A stretch of DNA of 64,000 nt from Siphonodentalium dalli (GCA_032622095.1 CP136065.1:63903094-63967093); one strand, 5' to 3'; counted from the first letter of the stretch, positions 49,951 to 61,159 are shown. A program made the numbers and translations. Notes: generated by a model not told the origin, from the letters alone.

Positions 49951-50137
49951 TGGTGTTGAGTGAGTTCCATGACTTCGTCATGAATATTTTGTGCGGTGGT
50001 TGTGCCTCTTCATAATTGAGTGGTCTACTCTTGTTTCTCGTTCCCTTTGGTATTCCAGATTTCCTGTTAATACAGTTGATTGATGATGTGTGTATCGCTG
50101 AACATGATCCAAGTGAATTGAACAAACCGTTCGTTAA
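49951..50137 (-). CDS. MRPS24: Mitochondrial ribosomal protein S24, internal coding exon
   Basis: On the minus strand this 187-nt exon runs from the acceptor gtctattgcag (AG at 50139-50138) to the donor ACCA|gtaagt (49950). It reads LTNGLFNSLGSCSAIHTSSI, NCINRKSGIPKGTRNKSRP, then LNYEEAQPPHKIFMTKSWNS and LNT. The block YEEAxxPHxI...KxWxSLxTxNL is the conserved N-terminal half of MRPS24. It ends in phase 1 with A and joins the next exon (CT AAT CTT) as ...SLNT-TNL, exactly as the family requires, so both exons belong to one gene separated by a 4016-nt intron. There is no ATG in frame, so an upstream exon carrying the start and mitochondrial targeting peptide is needed. Confidence 0.9.
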
Positions 50138-50836
50138 CTGCAATAGACATAATTAAAACAACTATTACTAAGGAGAGTAATTACTATGTAGAAAAGTTTT
50201 ACCCACCAACAAACCCCAGGATCTCCTGTTTACTGTTATTTTTAGCGGTGTAATACGGTGTATATAAACTGCACATATGCAAACCCATTGTCCTGACAAA
50301 ATAAATATAATGCAAAGGTAACGCATGTGCAGATTATATATTCTGGCAAAATAACTTCACAATTTGTGCTCTACAAATCTTCCAAAAAACCTATTAACTG
50401 GGAGAGGGGGTTAGGCATAAATGGATCGATCGCACTTGTCCTCCAATCCGTATTTGAATTGTAATAAACTTATTGGTGATAAATATGTTTAAACTAAACA
50501 CTCTTCATTACATTTTTGTATCAAAATCTCAAATGAAATGTTTTTTTTAAACTCTTACTAGTATGTCCAGTAACTGTAATAGATCTAGATTAGAACCAAA
50601 TAAAATGATTTAAAGTAGGTGACCATTCACAATCCCAATATTCACAAACTCCAAGGAGTGGACCAGCACCCAGTGTAATAGTTCAAAATAAGCATAATAC
50701 TGCATAAACTTTGTAACACACATAGTGTGTAGGTTCAACTTGAACTACTAGTGTACTGTAAGACTAAGTTAATAATAACAGAACTAGGTTCCAAGGTTTA
50801 ACCAAGCTGGACGTTGCTTATCTTCGGTGATCACAC

Positions 50837-50896
50837 AAAGCGTCTAACGACTGTGACAAGATATCTAGACCTCTCGAGCAGAGAAGTCATCGGCAT
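50837..50896 (-). CDS. MRPS24: Candidate first exon of MRPS24 (targeting peptide)
   Basis: About 700 bases upstream of the internal exon, the minus strand has ATG at 50896 followed by MPMTSLLERSRYLVTVVRRF, Arg-rich with hydrophobic residues and no acidic residue except one Glu, as expected for a mitochondrial presequence. If it splices after CGC TTT at 50837 (phase 0, donor gtgtga) to the acceptor at 50138, the total protein is about 177 residues, close to the usual length of the family. The donor is weak, an alternative donor (gttaga, nine bases earlier in the exon) is also phase 0, and nothing conserved can be checked in a presequence, so this is an inference from position, frame and composition. 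Confidence 0.42.
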
Positions 50897-50899
50897 TCT

Positions 50900-51812
50900 A
50901 AATTTGCTACTACACTGTCATCCAGCTCAACAGGAAGGTGGGGAATTTGGTAGCCGAGAGGAAGCTTACTAGCGGACTGGGGATCACGGTCGATCACCAC
51001 CTGGTCAGGGTATTCTGACAAAAATCAGAACTCGGTCAGATACCAAGTTTGACCACTTAAGTCTCATTTGAGATCACTGAAATAAGATCCGAATGCAAAA
51101 TGCCGACTCCCCCCCCCCCCATTACAACATTTGTCCAGGTATGTCCATTGGTGCAGTACGCTGTCCGATCATGAGCGGACATTAATGGCTGACCCGTGTA
51201 CACGCCTCGGTGTGCACACATTAAAGAATGATTCTTTACTTTAGTCACTTTAGTATTCTTCATGGTGGATTATGTTAGAAATACAAAATGTGAACTTTAT
51301 TGAGATTTAAAAAAATTCAATTTACAGGCAATGGTCCAAGAAAAACAAAGTCCATATCTAAGAATCAAATATGGGAATATGTACTGAACACTGTGATGAA
51401 TGATGTATTATAAAAACAATATTAAATATTTCTTGGGTGATCTTTGAAAAAATTACTTTGAACCAGTTGTTGACTAAATATTATTTTTTTTAAATCTCAA
51501 TAAAGTTCACATTTTGTATAAATTTCTAACATAATCCACCATGAAGTATACTCTTAAAATATTCATCAATGGGCATGGTTTCTGTGATTACTATTAAATA
51601 TACATGAACCTTTATTTGGACTCCATAAAATTTTGGAAAAATTGGGTCCACAAAGACCGTAAATGATTAATCAGCTACCGGTACTGGTGACAGTGGTGTC
51701 AGTGTAGGTCAACATGACCGCTTTTGCAGATTGCTGCTTACACACAGTTCATGACTGAACTAGTGTCAGTGGTGATTACGAAGCCAACAACAAAAGAACT
51801 TTAGCATCTGCT
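50900..51812. other. Intergenic with an inverted repeat
   Basis: gtggattatgttagaaatac (51263) through ttattgagatttaaaaaaat recurs inverted at 51486-51542 (attttttttaaatctcaat ... taatccaccatg), so ~280 bp here has ~55-bp inverted ends with catggtgga/tccaccatg tips: a likely MITE (about 51260-51545). No gene is recognised. Confidence 0.5.
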
Positions 51813-52300
51813 AAACTAGGACAATTCTTAGACATTGGTGGGGTCACAGCTAAAACTGGAATTCAATTGTATAAAACTTTCATTTGACCTAAATCGAATA
51901 CGCCTTTCCTGCCTGGTCGATGATCTCTCAATCTGCACTAAATGAACTGGAAAGTATACATTTGAAGACATGCTTTAATACAAATAACTAGGGCAACCAT
52001 GACTTGTTCCACTGAAGCTCTAGAAGTACTTTCTGGTCTTACTCCATTTGATTTTAGATTTTAAGAAATATGTGCACATGAATTCCTCCGAATCTGTCGG
52101 AAATGCGAAAAGGATGCTTTAAAAACAGATCTGATGTATACGTCAAAGAACATAAAAATGACTCCCCTTAAATATATTGACTCATGTGCCAGATATCTAT
52201 TTGAAATAACACCACTTCATCTAAAACATGAACCAGAACCAATGTACAATAAAGACCATTCCTTCTTTCCATGCACTGTTTATAAAAGCCTTGGAAAAAA
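51813..52300 (+). pseudogene. Decayed LINE reverse-transcriptase C-terminal region
   Basis: In shifting plus-strand frames one reads KLGQFLDIGGVTAKTGIQLY, then IEYAFPAWSMISQSALNELE, then MTCSTEALEVLSGLTPFDF and HEFLRICRK. This is the order seen after the catalytic core of CR1/Jockey-like non-LTR retrotransposons (LEYA..W...LxxLE, then T.ALEVLxGLxPxD). Several frameshifts and stops make it non-functional. It continues toward 52300, where a piece on the opposite strand begins. The exact clade is uncertain. Confidence 0.68.
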
Positions 52301-52672
52301 CATTAAAGACATATTATGGACTTTATTTCTTTCATCTTTCATCATGTATTGTTGTCTACAGGCAATTTTCCATTCGACAGCTCCGGTGTTCCGCAGCATG
52401 CCAACAATAGTCTTGAGTGTTCGCTTATGTATTTCAGCTTTAAGGGGCAGCAGGCCAAGCGTTAGTAATACAGCATATGTGGCTGTCCGTTGTGGAAGAT
52501 GCTGTATACATTTCAGCATTTTTAAGTAAAAAGTTGATAAATGATCCAGATCTTTCTTTGTGATGTTAATGACATCCAGTCCATAGAGCAGTCTTGGCAG
52601 TATGTAGCATTTCAGGAGGTGTGTTGAATATTTTGGATTAAGTCCATTGAGTCCATGGGGAGCAATTTTGTA
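52280..52672 (-). pseudogene. LINE reverse-transcriptase C-terminal fragment, opposite strand
   Basis: On the minus strand an uninterrupted frame reads APHGLNGLNPKYSTHLLKCY, ILPRLLYGLDVINITKKDLD, HLSTFYLKMLKCIQHLPQRT, ATYAVLLTLGLLPLKAEIHK, RTLKTI. The order NGLNPK, YILPRLLYGL, IQxLPxRTA, LGLLPxxAEIHKR is typical of non-LTR retrotransposon polymerase tails. No catalytic YxDD is included, so it is a 5'-truncated fragment. It overlaps the end of the plus-strand LINE remnant. Confidence 0.75.
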
Positions 52673-52861
52673 AATAAATATACATTAGAAAGGCATTTAA
52701 AAAGTAAAAGCCATCAGACCGCCACATATTATGAAAACATAGAAAATCCAAATACTGACAGTGGCAGGAGTGAGAAGAAACAGGATGCGCCAATTGATAA
52801 AATTTCAACAAACGTCCATGATATACATTTTACTATGAGTCATTTCTGTGTTATTAATTAA

Positions 52862-54380
52862 TAATTTATTGTTCCACATTGAGGTTTTATTGTTCTACAA
52901 TTAAAGTTATTATTTATACCACAATTGCAAATTCATATCTCTAAATGACCTGCTGGGTGACCAGGTGATGATAGCAAAATTGTTACCGACACATTCAACA
53001 TGTGAAAGGGTATTGTGCAGACGGAAAATGTTTTTTTATTTTAGAGTTATTGACCCTTTCTAGACTTAGAAAATATTAAGTGAAAATGTACTTGGATGCC
53101 AATAGGCCAAAACAAATTATACCTGTGTTTCTAGTGACATGCAAGACAGAAATAGGGGTGGGGATTGACTTTTCATTTTATTTTCAACTTAAATAAATAT
53201 GTACATGTATACCCCAGACTGCTTCTCCTTGTTTTTAATGTACTATAAAATAATAAAACTAAGTACATAGATATTAGAATTATATAGTGTAAAGTTTGAT
53301 TTGGCTGTGACCTAATTAATGTGTGGTATAATATACAGTTTAACAATACACGTGATGTGTCTATTTTACATGGAAATGAATCGGTTTACACAGAAAATAA
53401 AATCCGATGCATACTAATTTTCAAATTCAATAAAATGAAAATGGTCGGGGGTGCTGGAATAGGGACGGGTGGGTCACCACTGACTCACCAGAAACACAAG
53501 TCTTTTTAATTTTGGTCTGATGACAATGTCAATGTTTATTGTAATTCGTTGGGAATAATAATTTGCATTCATATTTTGTAAATGATGCACACTGTTGACA
53601 AATTCAAAATACATGAGAAAATGGCAATAAGTACCTAGTCAGGGGGTGGTGATGACATGTCTGGGGTTATTTTGTTCAGTTGGGGCTTTCTCATATATCA
53701 GTTCACAATTTCAGATTCATGCCTGGAGTTAAGTTCACAGACACAATTCTGCATGTCCACTCTAAAATGGCTCCTATACTATAGAGATGAGTTAAATCCT
53801 TCTCCCCTATGATCAACATTTGTTATGCCAACTGGCAACATACACCAGAATGCACCATTTCAAAAATGAATATTCAAAAATGTTCAACTCTGGAACGGGG
53901 CACATCCCCCTTCCATACCATCCCCACTTCTCGGTGCTACGCGTGAAATTTTACGAGTGCTTATTGCACCCGTCTTCAATATTACTGGGAAGGACTGGGA
54001 AAGTGATAGTTTTTGGGCAAGATGGTGGGAGTTTTAGTTTTTAATCCTGACTACATTACTCATTTCACAATTTCAGATTTCATTTACTGGATACTGCCAG
54101 TAGGCAGTACTGGAAAACGACAACAACAAGTGAACAACAGAACTTTAGATAATTAGAACTTAGAAGCTAACATTAACAGTAATAGAACGAAATAATTAAC
54201 CTTGCATGACAGCGCAGGCAAACGAATCATTATAATTCGAAATTTCTAGCCTTGTGGATTAAATAGCTAAAAATTAAACTCAAATTTCATTGAAACGTTC
54301 TCATTTCGTTCTCAAAACAACACGTCGAAAATGAATGACCTTGGCCTCTGACACCAAAGGTCTACCGACAAGCTTCTGTT
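52862..54380. other. Intergenic, nothing recognised
   Basis: AT-rich single-copy DNA. Open frames are short, lack known domains and lack paired splice sites. Confidence 0.4.
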
Positions 54381-54391
54381 AGCTGTGATTT

Positions 54392-54421
54392 GATTGGTAG
54401 TAGAACAATTCTGGACCAATC
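54392..54421. promoter_or_regulatory. Inverted CCAAT-box pair, possible promoter
   Basis: ATTGG at 54393-54397 and CCAAT at 54416-54420 face each other 18 bases apart, in a locally less AT-rich stretch (54340-54560) lying between MRPS24 (minus) and Sar1 (plus). Divergent CCAAT boxes are common in animal housekeeping promoters. A donor-like AAGA|gtaaga occurs downstream at 54614 and could end a non-coding first exon of Sar1. This is inferred from motif and position only; no TATA box or start site is evident. Confidence 0.25.
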
Positions 54422-54884
54422 AACTTTATCGTTACGAAAAACCTGCAGTCAGCGGTTCGACGTCCATTTTTGTTTCGTGTACACGGGAAGCAACTGTTCA
54501 ACATCAGAAACCTTTCAACCTACGGACATTGCCCCATATTGAGAACTACAAGAACGTAATTGGTTATTTGTTCGACATTTACTATTTTTTAAATATAAAG
54601 GTGCGGTATCCAAGAGTAAGAAGTTGAGTGTTTTCTTTCTAGATTTCTGAATTCCATTTTCTGATCGATCATTCGCGATTCTGAGACTGAAAACCGGCGA
54701 CATATCGTTCAAGAATTATTGGAACAAAATAATAATAATTTAGTCTCAGATTATATTTACAAAACACTGCTTTTGCTCAGTAAATGTATTATTATTATTA
54801 AAGAAATTATACCGTCATTTCATGTTGTATATATTTTTCATTGTTTTTGTTTTATCTAGATTCTAATTTCTAGGCGAGTACTAG

Positions 54885-55025
54885 TAGTACTGGTACTGGT
54901 ACTGGTAGTACTACTACTAGTAGTAGGCCTACTACTACTAGTACTAGTCGAAAATCTACGCGATACTAAAGTCAAAGATATTAATGTATAGTCAATTTTG
55001 GACTAGTAGTAGTACTAGTACTATT
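54885..55025. repeat. agt/act microsatellite, partly palindromic
   Basis: Runs of actagtagtactggtactgg, tagtactactactagtagta and ggcctactactactagtact occur around 54885-54950, with tactagtacta again at 55005-55022. Confidence 0.8.
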
Positions 55026-55218
55026 CTCTAGGAAAGTCAGTAACAACTAGCGGTTGCACTTTTTGCAGTATGTTGATTAATTTGTGGACTACAGAAGTAG
55101 TAGTAGCAGATTGCTGCTCTTTTTATGGACAATATACTAAGCAGACTTGGTGTTATTTATCACTCCGCGTATCTATTTATCTGTGTGCCTAAGACTAAGT
55201 CAAGTCCTATTACTGTAT

Positions 55219-57525
55219 TAGGGCCCTGCGATGCATCGAATCGAAATTCAATTTTCGATTCACCCCTCTGAATCGCATAGAATCGTTTTTGATTTAGAGT
55301 ACCGTACCAGTTTCGATCCGATTATCTCAAGAATCTTAAGTAGGCCTACACTGCGCATTCTAGTAGCAGACGTAGATCGATCATTTTACCGATATTCCAA
55401 AGCATTTATCATATCAAATTATAAAAAATCCCGTGATACAATTGAATAAACTCAGATTTTTCGCAATCACACTGGCAGCATTCGGTGTCGGGCACATTGT
55501 CATAGAATAGCGAAAACCAATGCGGAATCCGCAAAAATGGGCAGAAGCTGAAAATTTATTATGAAATGGTTCCGTTTTTTCATTTGCGGTGTAAGTACTA
55601 GTAAATACGCGACATGACCGTAAATAGACATGTGTTTGCTTCATTCTATCAAGATTCTTCTTTCTGTACACGCACGTACATGTATGTAAATTTAAAAGCT
55701 TAGCTTCATAATATGCAGCGCACATTGGAACATATCTAGACCTTAATTTAGTCCGTAAATTACCCAGCGGTTCTACATTTATAAGCGGTCCATATTTTAG
55801 ATCAGCTTAACCGTGATGTCAGTTCTATTTACGCCTGCAAGTGGGGAAACCCAGGAAATTTGGGAAATAACCTTCACTACTAGTATATATAGCGTATAGC
55901 CATGCATGTGACATTATTGAATGACATTCCACAATGCAGTTTAGGTTTGCATGCATCAGAAGATGGATGGCGATCGACTTTAGTTATTATGAAAATTTGT
56001 TTTCAAGTCAATCATCAAATTTCTGATGAGTTGTGGCATTTGTTAATAATTAAACATGTACTTAGTATATAATTTATTTTATTCTACTAATATCAGGGTG
56101 GGTTGTGGGTAAACGAGTAAAACAAACACTGCAATAAATGACTGCCTCTCACAGACTTGTAAACATACATTTTATCAATACAGAAAATGTTTCATTGCCA
56201 ACGCAATGTTCTGATAATGAGTGATTATCATTAATCAGCGATTCAAATTCATCGACGATTGCGCGAAGAACAGATGAGTGACTGGTAGTGTAAAATCGAA
56301 TAGCGCATCTACGCATGCGTATTTGAAATCAAGGTTTTCTCTCACATATATACTCTTGAGTACAGGGTGGAATAATAGTACAGGTTGGAAAATGTCGCGT
56401 AACTGAATAATAGTACATGTACAGGGCGGAATAAACGTACAGACTGGAAATATTAGTACCATACATCCCAACAAAACGCACCATCTGACTGGTTTACTGA
56501 TGCCATGTGACAGAAATAGTTTTGATGGATAGCCAGGTCTGTGAATCTACAGTGTGCTGATCACTGTCAACAATCAAGAGTTCATTTATCTATGAATAAC
56601 ACAATTTAAGATTGGTGAATTATTTCTTTTGGTTAATTTAATAAACGTACAGGACCAAATAACGATCGTACAGGTGGGAATTTTACCTCGATTTTAATAA
56701 TCGTACATGTATGTTTATTAGGCACTCAAGAGTACAAGACAAACATCTTCTTGGCGAGAGATCGCCGATGGACCGACGACGCGCGTTAATTATAATAGCT
56801 ATGAGACTGATCAACCGCTAGCGTTATCCGCGGTCTATCCGTCTCAGATTCCGCGTTATGTAATATAGCTCAGAATTTAAACAACACGTGTTCCCGGCAT
56901 CGAAAACTGCATTTTGGCGGTGTTTTCCTTTGAAGTTTACTTTCAAATTTCGGAGCGTTCTTTGACACTTGACAAAACGTCATCTGTTATTCATGTTTAT
57001 TTTAAACATGATAAAGCTGCAGGCTTAAACATGTAATGAATGCGACATGGTGTATAAATCGCGAGCATCTGGGACAACAACCCATCTATGGAATCATCTG
57101 TCCAAGAAGCATCCAGCACTACATAAATAGGCTACACTGCGACTGTTGTTGCATCTTCAAGTTTATAACAATGGGTGATTCCGAATGTTGATTTGCAATG
57201 TTGCATGCACATGCAATCTGTACAAATTTTGCGTGATTTTAGTTCCAATAATCCGTTTAGTGGTTATATATTAATCGTCGTGACGGCCGCATGGACGTTT
57301 TAATCAATTATCAATTGAAGTTAATAGTATTGCAAATGACGGTTCATCGCCACATAAGTTATGATGGAACTTCATGCATGTAGTTCATGGAACGTTTCAC
57401 AAATCGTCTAATCGTTGACAAAACATGCCCACTTGAGAATACAACATACAGATATGATTCGAATCGATATTCGATTCGATTTCCTGAATTCGATTCGACC
57501 AAAATCTCCAATTCGCAGGACCCTA
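55219..57525. mobile_element. Old hAT-like element
   Basis: The left end TAGGGCCCTGCGATGCATCG and right end (inverse) TAGGGTCCTGCGAATTGG share TAGGGYCCTGCGA. Both ends continue into gaatcgaaattcgattc-type subterminal repeats. The flanks tactgtat and ctctaaat resemble each other only weakly, so the 8-bp duplication, if real, has decayed. A BED-finger remnant lies inside, as expected for hAT. 2.3 kb. Confidence 0.62.
56983..57130 (+). pseudogene. Frameshifted BED zinc finger remnant
   Basis: One frame reads SVIHVYFKHDKAAGLNM and the next, shifted by one base at about 57031, reads CNECDMVYKSRASGTTTHLW then NHLSKKHPALHK and a stop at 57128. Together they give the BED-finger pattern (S-V-x-x-x-Y-F ... 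C-x2-C ... GTTTHLxxHLxxKHP), including the Cys pair and the two His. BED fingers are DNA-binding domains of hAT transposases and ZBED proteins. It has no start codon, and the frame is open upstream only to a stop at 56878. Too short and broken to be functional. Confidence 0.75.
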
Positions 57526-58213
57526 CTCTAAATGCAATGGATTTTCAAACATTTTCCAGGGGGAGAACCCCCACCATCAGCAGGGGGTCACCCCTCCTAA
57601 ACCTTCCTCCGCCCAGGCCTCCAGGTTATGACTTTGGCATATCATTGCCCAAAAGCAGGTGTCGCCAAAAAATACCTAGATCATTCACTGAATGCAGAGG
57701 AGAAGGTACCGGTAGTGTTATGAAGCCATCATTAAGAGATCGGTACAAGACAGTCACTCCAATATGTGAACAGTGCAGTGGTGCTGGACTGACTCCAGAT
57801 GTCGCCAGACCATATGGGAAATATTAGGATTATCAAAGACTATATTAGTATATAGACTAGTATATATGTAAATATTAAAGCATATGTAAGATTGAATTGG
57901 AGCTTCTCGTTCCTCTGTCATTTGGGTTAACCTGATTGGGGCTAAGAAGTGCATAGTTTGGGTTATTGACAAGTATTTTACAGTTATTTTTAAAGTTAAC
58001 CAAAAAAAAAAAGTTAAGCCTACCTACCTACCCTAATATTTTTCAGCTCGTTAGCGGAAACAAAGATATTTTTTGTTTAGGCCTCTTATTATTTTATACA
58101 TGCATGTGTGGAACGTTAAACGAGATCCTTCTGGTCATATTATTTTTCAACTTTTGGTGTGATGACAGCTAATAGACTGCGGTATCATAACCGCACGGTA
58201 CCATAGCTACACT

Positions 58214-58697
58214 GTATGGGAGGCCAAATTCACATTTATTAATAATTGTGTTCAGTGCCATCAATTCCGCTTCAGTGCAATCAATTGCGTTTCAGTGCAA
58301 TCCATTGCGTTTCAGCGCAATTCAATTGTGCTTCAGCGCAATTCAATTGTGGTGCTTCCTCGCAATTCAAAATCAATTGTGCTTGAAGCGCAGTTGCGCT
58401 TCAGCACAATTCAGTTGCACTTCAGTGAAATTATTTTCCCCATAAATGCTAACCCCCAGTTAATAAATAAATCCAATACAAAATTAATTGCGCTGAAGCA
58501 GTTCAGGGGTGTAAGCTTGTAACAATAATTGCACTTCAGCGCAATTGATATGAATCAAGCTGGAATGAACTAAAGTGCAAATTGAATTGTGCTGAAGTGC
58601 AATTCAATTGCGCTGAGGTGCAATCCAATTGTGCTGAAGCGCAAATCAAACCCGCTGAAGTGCAATTATTAATAAATGAGAATTTGGCCTCCCATAC
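58214..58697. mobile_element. Foldback element built of ~21-bp tandem repeats
   Basis: Ends gtatgggaggccaaattcac and the inverse aatttggcctcccatac. The left arm carries about eight repeats of ttcagcgcaattcaattgtg and the right arm about seven of the inverse (gctgaagtgcaattcaattg), around a short AT-rich middle (58435-58490). The monomer core gcgcaattcaattgtgc is itself palindromic. No coding frame is real here. The target duplication is unresolved. Confidence 0.8.
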
Positions 58698-58699
58698 CA

Positions 58700-59670
58700 C
58701 CGCAGTGACCGTCTCGATATCATGGTGGATACCATATACTGCCGGTAATACTGCAGTCATTACCAGGGTACATGTATCAACCCATTTTTCATGTCAATTC
58801 TTTTGAAGATAGCTGTAAATGTACCTAAACATGATGACTACTAGTATGTATGTATTCGAGCAAATGTTTTTTATTCTCACCAGCAGAGCTCTTCTCAACA
58901 CCAGCGATTTCTTTGCAATTTTACGGAAACAAACATGTTTATCTGAAACTTTTCTCAACTTAGTACTGATGATGGGTGAAATTACAGTGGGTGAAATTAC
59001 AGTGTTAGCGGGCAAAATTTAATGAACATACAGAGTTTCTGCTTGGGGTGGGGGTATACCCCTATAGCCACTTGTGGAATTCTCATTCCATCAACAAACT
59101 GATGATGAATCTATGATCTAATACTACATGTATTTTTTACAGATAATAAATCAATCGATAATTTATTTCAAAATCCAAGTTCTGAACATCTACAGTAATA
59201 AAGGTATAAGTAGATATAGAGTAACATTGCATTCATAAAAACATGTTATACCATGAAATATTCCTGATCAACCATCAGTGGCTAACATCTGGACAGCGTC
59301 TACATAATCATAAATAAGAACCAGTCAGAACAGTGTGTTCTTTGATAATATAATCGCGACATAATCAGGGAGAATCAAGCACATGGTTTTTAGTGATGTC
59401 TGGTTCAATACATTGGGAAAGTAATTATTTTTAATATGTGGCAATGTAAGTTGGGTTGAAATTTCCAGGATTTGGTGCTCTTTTCATTTCGTTCTCAGTT
59501 CACGATAACTGAGAATATATTAAACCATACCAGTACCTAGTACGGGTATATAAAAATGCGAGTTGGAAAATGAGATATAAAGATACGTTTTATTACCATC
59601 AAGTCAGAGGTAAAAACACAAGCTCTGAATTCCCATATTTAACTGCTTATAAATTTTGTTATTCTTTCAG
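58700..59670. other. Upstream region / first intron of Sar1, nothing recognised
   Basis: AT-rich sequence with a small direct repeat gggtgaaattacagt at 58974 and 58989. It must contain or be spanned by the 5' part of the Sar1 transcript, because the ATG exon is entered by splicing. Confidence 0.4.
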
Positions 59671-59733
59671 GTTGTTATTACTGCTGAGAAATGTTCCTGT
59701 GGGACTGGTTTGCAAGTGTCTTAAACTTCCTAG
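59671..59733 (+). CDS. SAR1: Sar1 GTPase, first coding exon
   Basis: This exon encodes the N-terminal amphipathic helix of Sar1, the small GTPase that starts COPII coat assembly on the endoplasmic reticulum; the helix inserts into the membrane when GTP is bound. Translation from the ATG at 59691 gives MFLWDWFASVLNFL plus the first base of a Gly codon, the hydrophobic/aromatic pattern typical of Sar1 N termini. A TGA stop lies in frame two codons before the ATG, so this is the initiator. The exon is preceded by a pyrimidine-rich acceptor ending ttctttcag at 59670 and followed by a strong donor, CTAG|gtaagt, at 59734 (phase 1). The 20 bases before the ATG are 5' UTR entered through a splice site, so at least one non-coding exon lies upstream. 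The helix is a few residues shorter than I recall for vertebrate Sar1. Confidence 0.9.
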
Positions 59734-60186
59734 GTAAGTTATGTATAATACTGGTATGGGAGGACTTATGATCAACGAGTTTATCAGCCATTGAAATCAC
59801 TGTTAGATTAGCCGTAAGTGCGGATTTCCTCCACCACTAAAACTGGCAATGACATGAAAGCTACATTAAACATAATCAATCAAACAAAATAGCGTATTTT
59901 TGTTCCAAACTATTCCAAACATATTATATTATACACTTGCACCTAAATAAAATGTAAAATAGGTTTCGTAAAAATTAGCCTCCAACCCGGAACACATCTT
60001 TAAAAGTACTAGTACCGTATATAAAATAAATGGGTAAAATGTCATATCTGCCTATTACATGTATGTCCCCGACAATCTTATTTATTATAAATAATATTTT
60101 CCAGGTGGCACTTCTTGGCTCAATGATGTAATTTCATGCACTTGATGATTATAAGCAACAGCAATTTAGTAGCCTGGTTTACTAAC

Positions 60187-60529
60187 CAAGCCTGAGTCTA
60201 GTGTGCCTGTCATTCGCAGAATGAGGTCCCCAGAGGGTGAATTTAGTGATGCTATTGGAGACTCAGATTGAAGTTTCCAAATGGTGAATATTGTGATGCA
60301 CACCCATTTGGAACCTTGATTATGCAATGTGTTGTCTGCCAATTTGGGGATATAGAGAAACTAAATTAAAAAAGAAATAGAATCTATGTGAAGAAGTTTC
60401 TATAGAAATTTGATAATAAAGAAACTTTCCAGGAGAAGATGAGGCCTAAGCAGAATGAGGTCCCCAGAGGGTGAATTTAGTGATGCTAGCTCGCTATGAC
60501 AAATGACAGGCACACTAAACTCAGACTTG
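60187..60529. mobile_element. MITE-E, best-preserved outer ends (Sar1 intron 1)
   Basis: Left caagcctgagtctagtgtgc ctgtcatt and right aatgacaggcacactaaact cagacttg are inverse. Next come the gaggtccccagagggtgaat arms and the gggatatagagaaacta interior. This copy defines the family ends. Confidence 0.8.
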
Positions 60530-60940
60530 TTATTAACCCCTCCTTCGACATTTTCCTCAATATTATTAAAAAACTCACTTTTTATATGATTGGTTTATGT
60601 TCACACTGATTAAATATGAAGCATGTTGTCACAGCAGTGAAGAAAAGAATGGCTTCTTTTTTTTTTGCTTTCATCTTTTCCATTATTTATATTGTGTTTT
60701 GGTAAGAAATACCTCAATTTATTTGTATAATTTGAGTAAAGCTTATCGTATTCAAAATCTTGTGAAATTTTTGGACTACTCTGCAATTTATCAATTGTTG
60801 TGATGGTGATGCATAATTTACTTATTTTTTTTTTCCCTCCTGCATCTACTTTTTTTTCAACCCAAATGTTCTTAAGCCAGACTATTTTATTGCCGCCTAA
60901 ATGGGATTTTTAAATTTGATTTTTTAAATTTAATACAGAA

Positions 60941-61159
60941 TTAACCCTTCCATGACTGGAGCTTCCTGAAATTTTGCAAAAACCCTGTGCCACTGCCAAT
61001 GCATTCTCATATATATGCGAGTCTCCCATAGGGAGCCTTGCATATATATGAGAATACATTGGCCGAACAATATTTACCTTGACCTTGTAAGCCAGTGCAT
61101 TTTCTTATATATGGGTCTTTAATGTTGCACCAGCGCAGCTCCCGTCAAGAAAGGGTTAG
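60941..61159. mobile_element. MITE-B, Sar1 intron 1
   Basis: TTAACCCTTCCATGACTGG to gtcaagaaaggg-TTAG. The first hairpin (60992-61064) is near-perfect; the second is truncated after ttcttatatatgggtc. Confidence 0.8.

Noticed and set aside
52655-52861. Small plus frame with TLERHLKSKSHQ, like half a zinc finger
   Set aside because: There is no Cys pair in frame and a stop lies just upstream; its start overlaps the minus-strand LINE fragment. Too weak to call.
57387-57827. 146-residue plus frame, the longest in the window
   Set aside because: It starts inside the right end of the hAT element and continues through a proline/glycine-rich, repeat-like ggggagaacccccaccatca stretch; no recognised domain.
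58250-58660. Regular short repeats resembling a CRISPR array
   Set aside because: The repeats invert in the second half, have no unique spacers of constant length, and lie in a eukaryotic genome; this is a foldback element.
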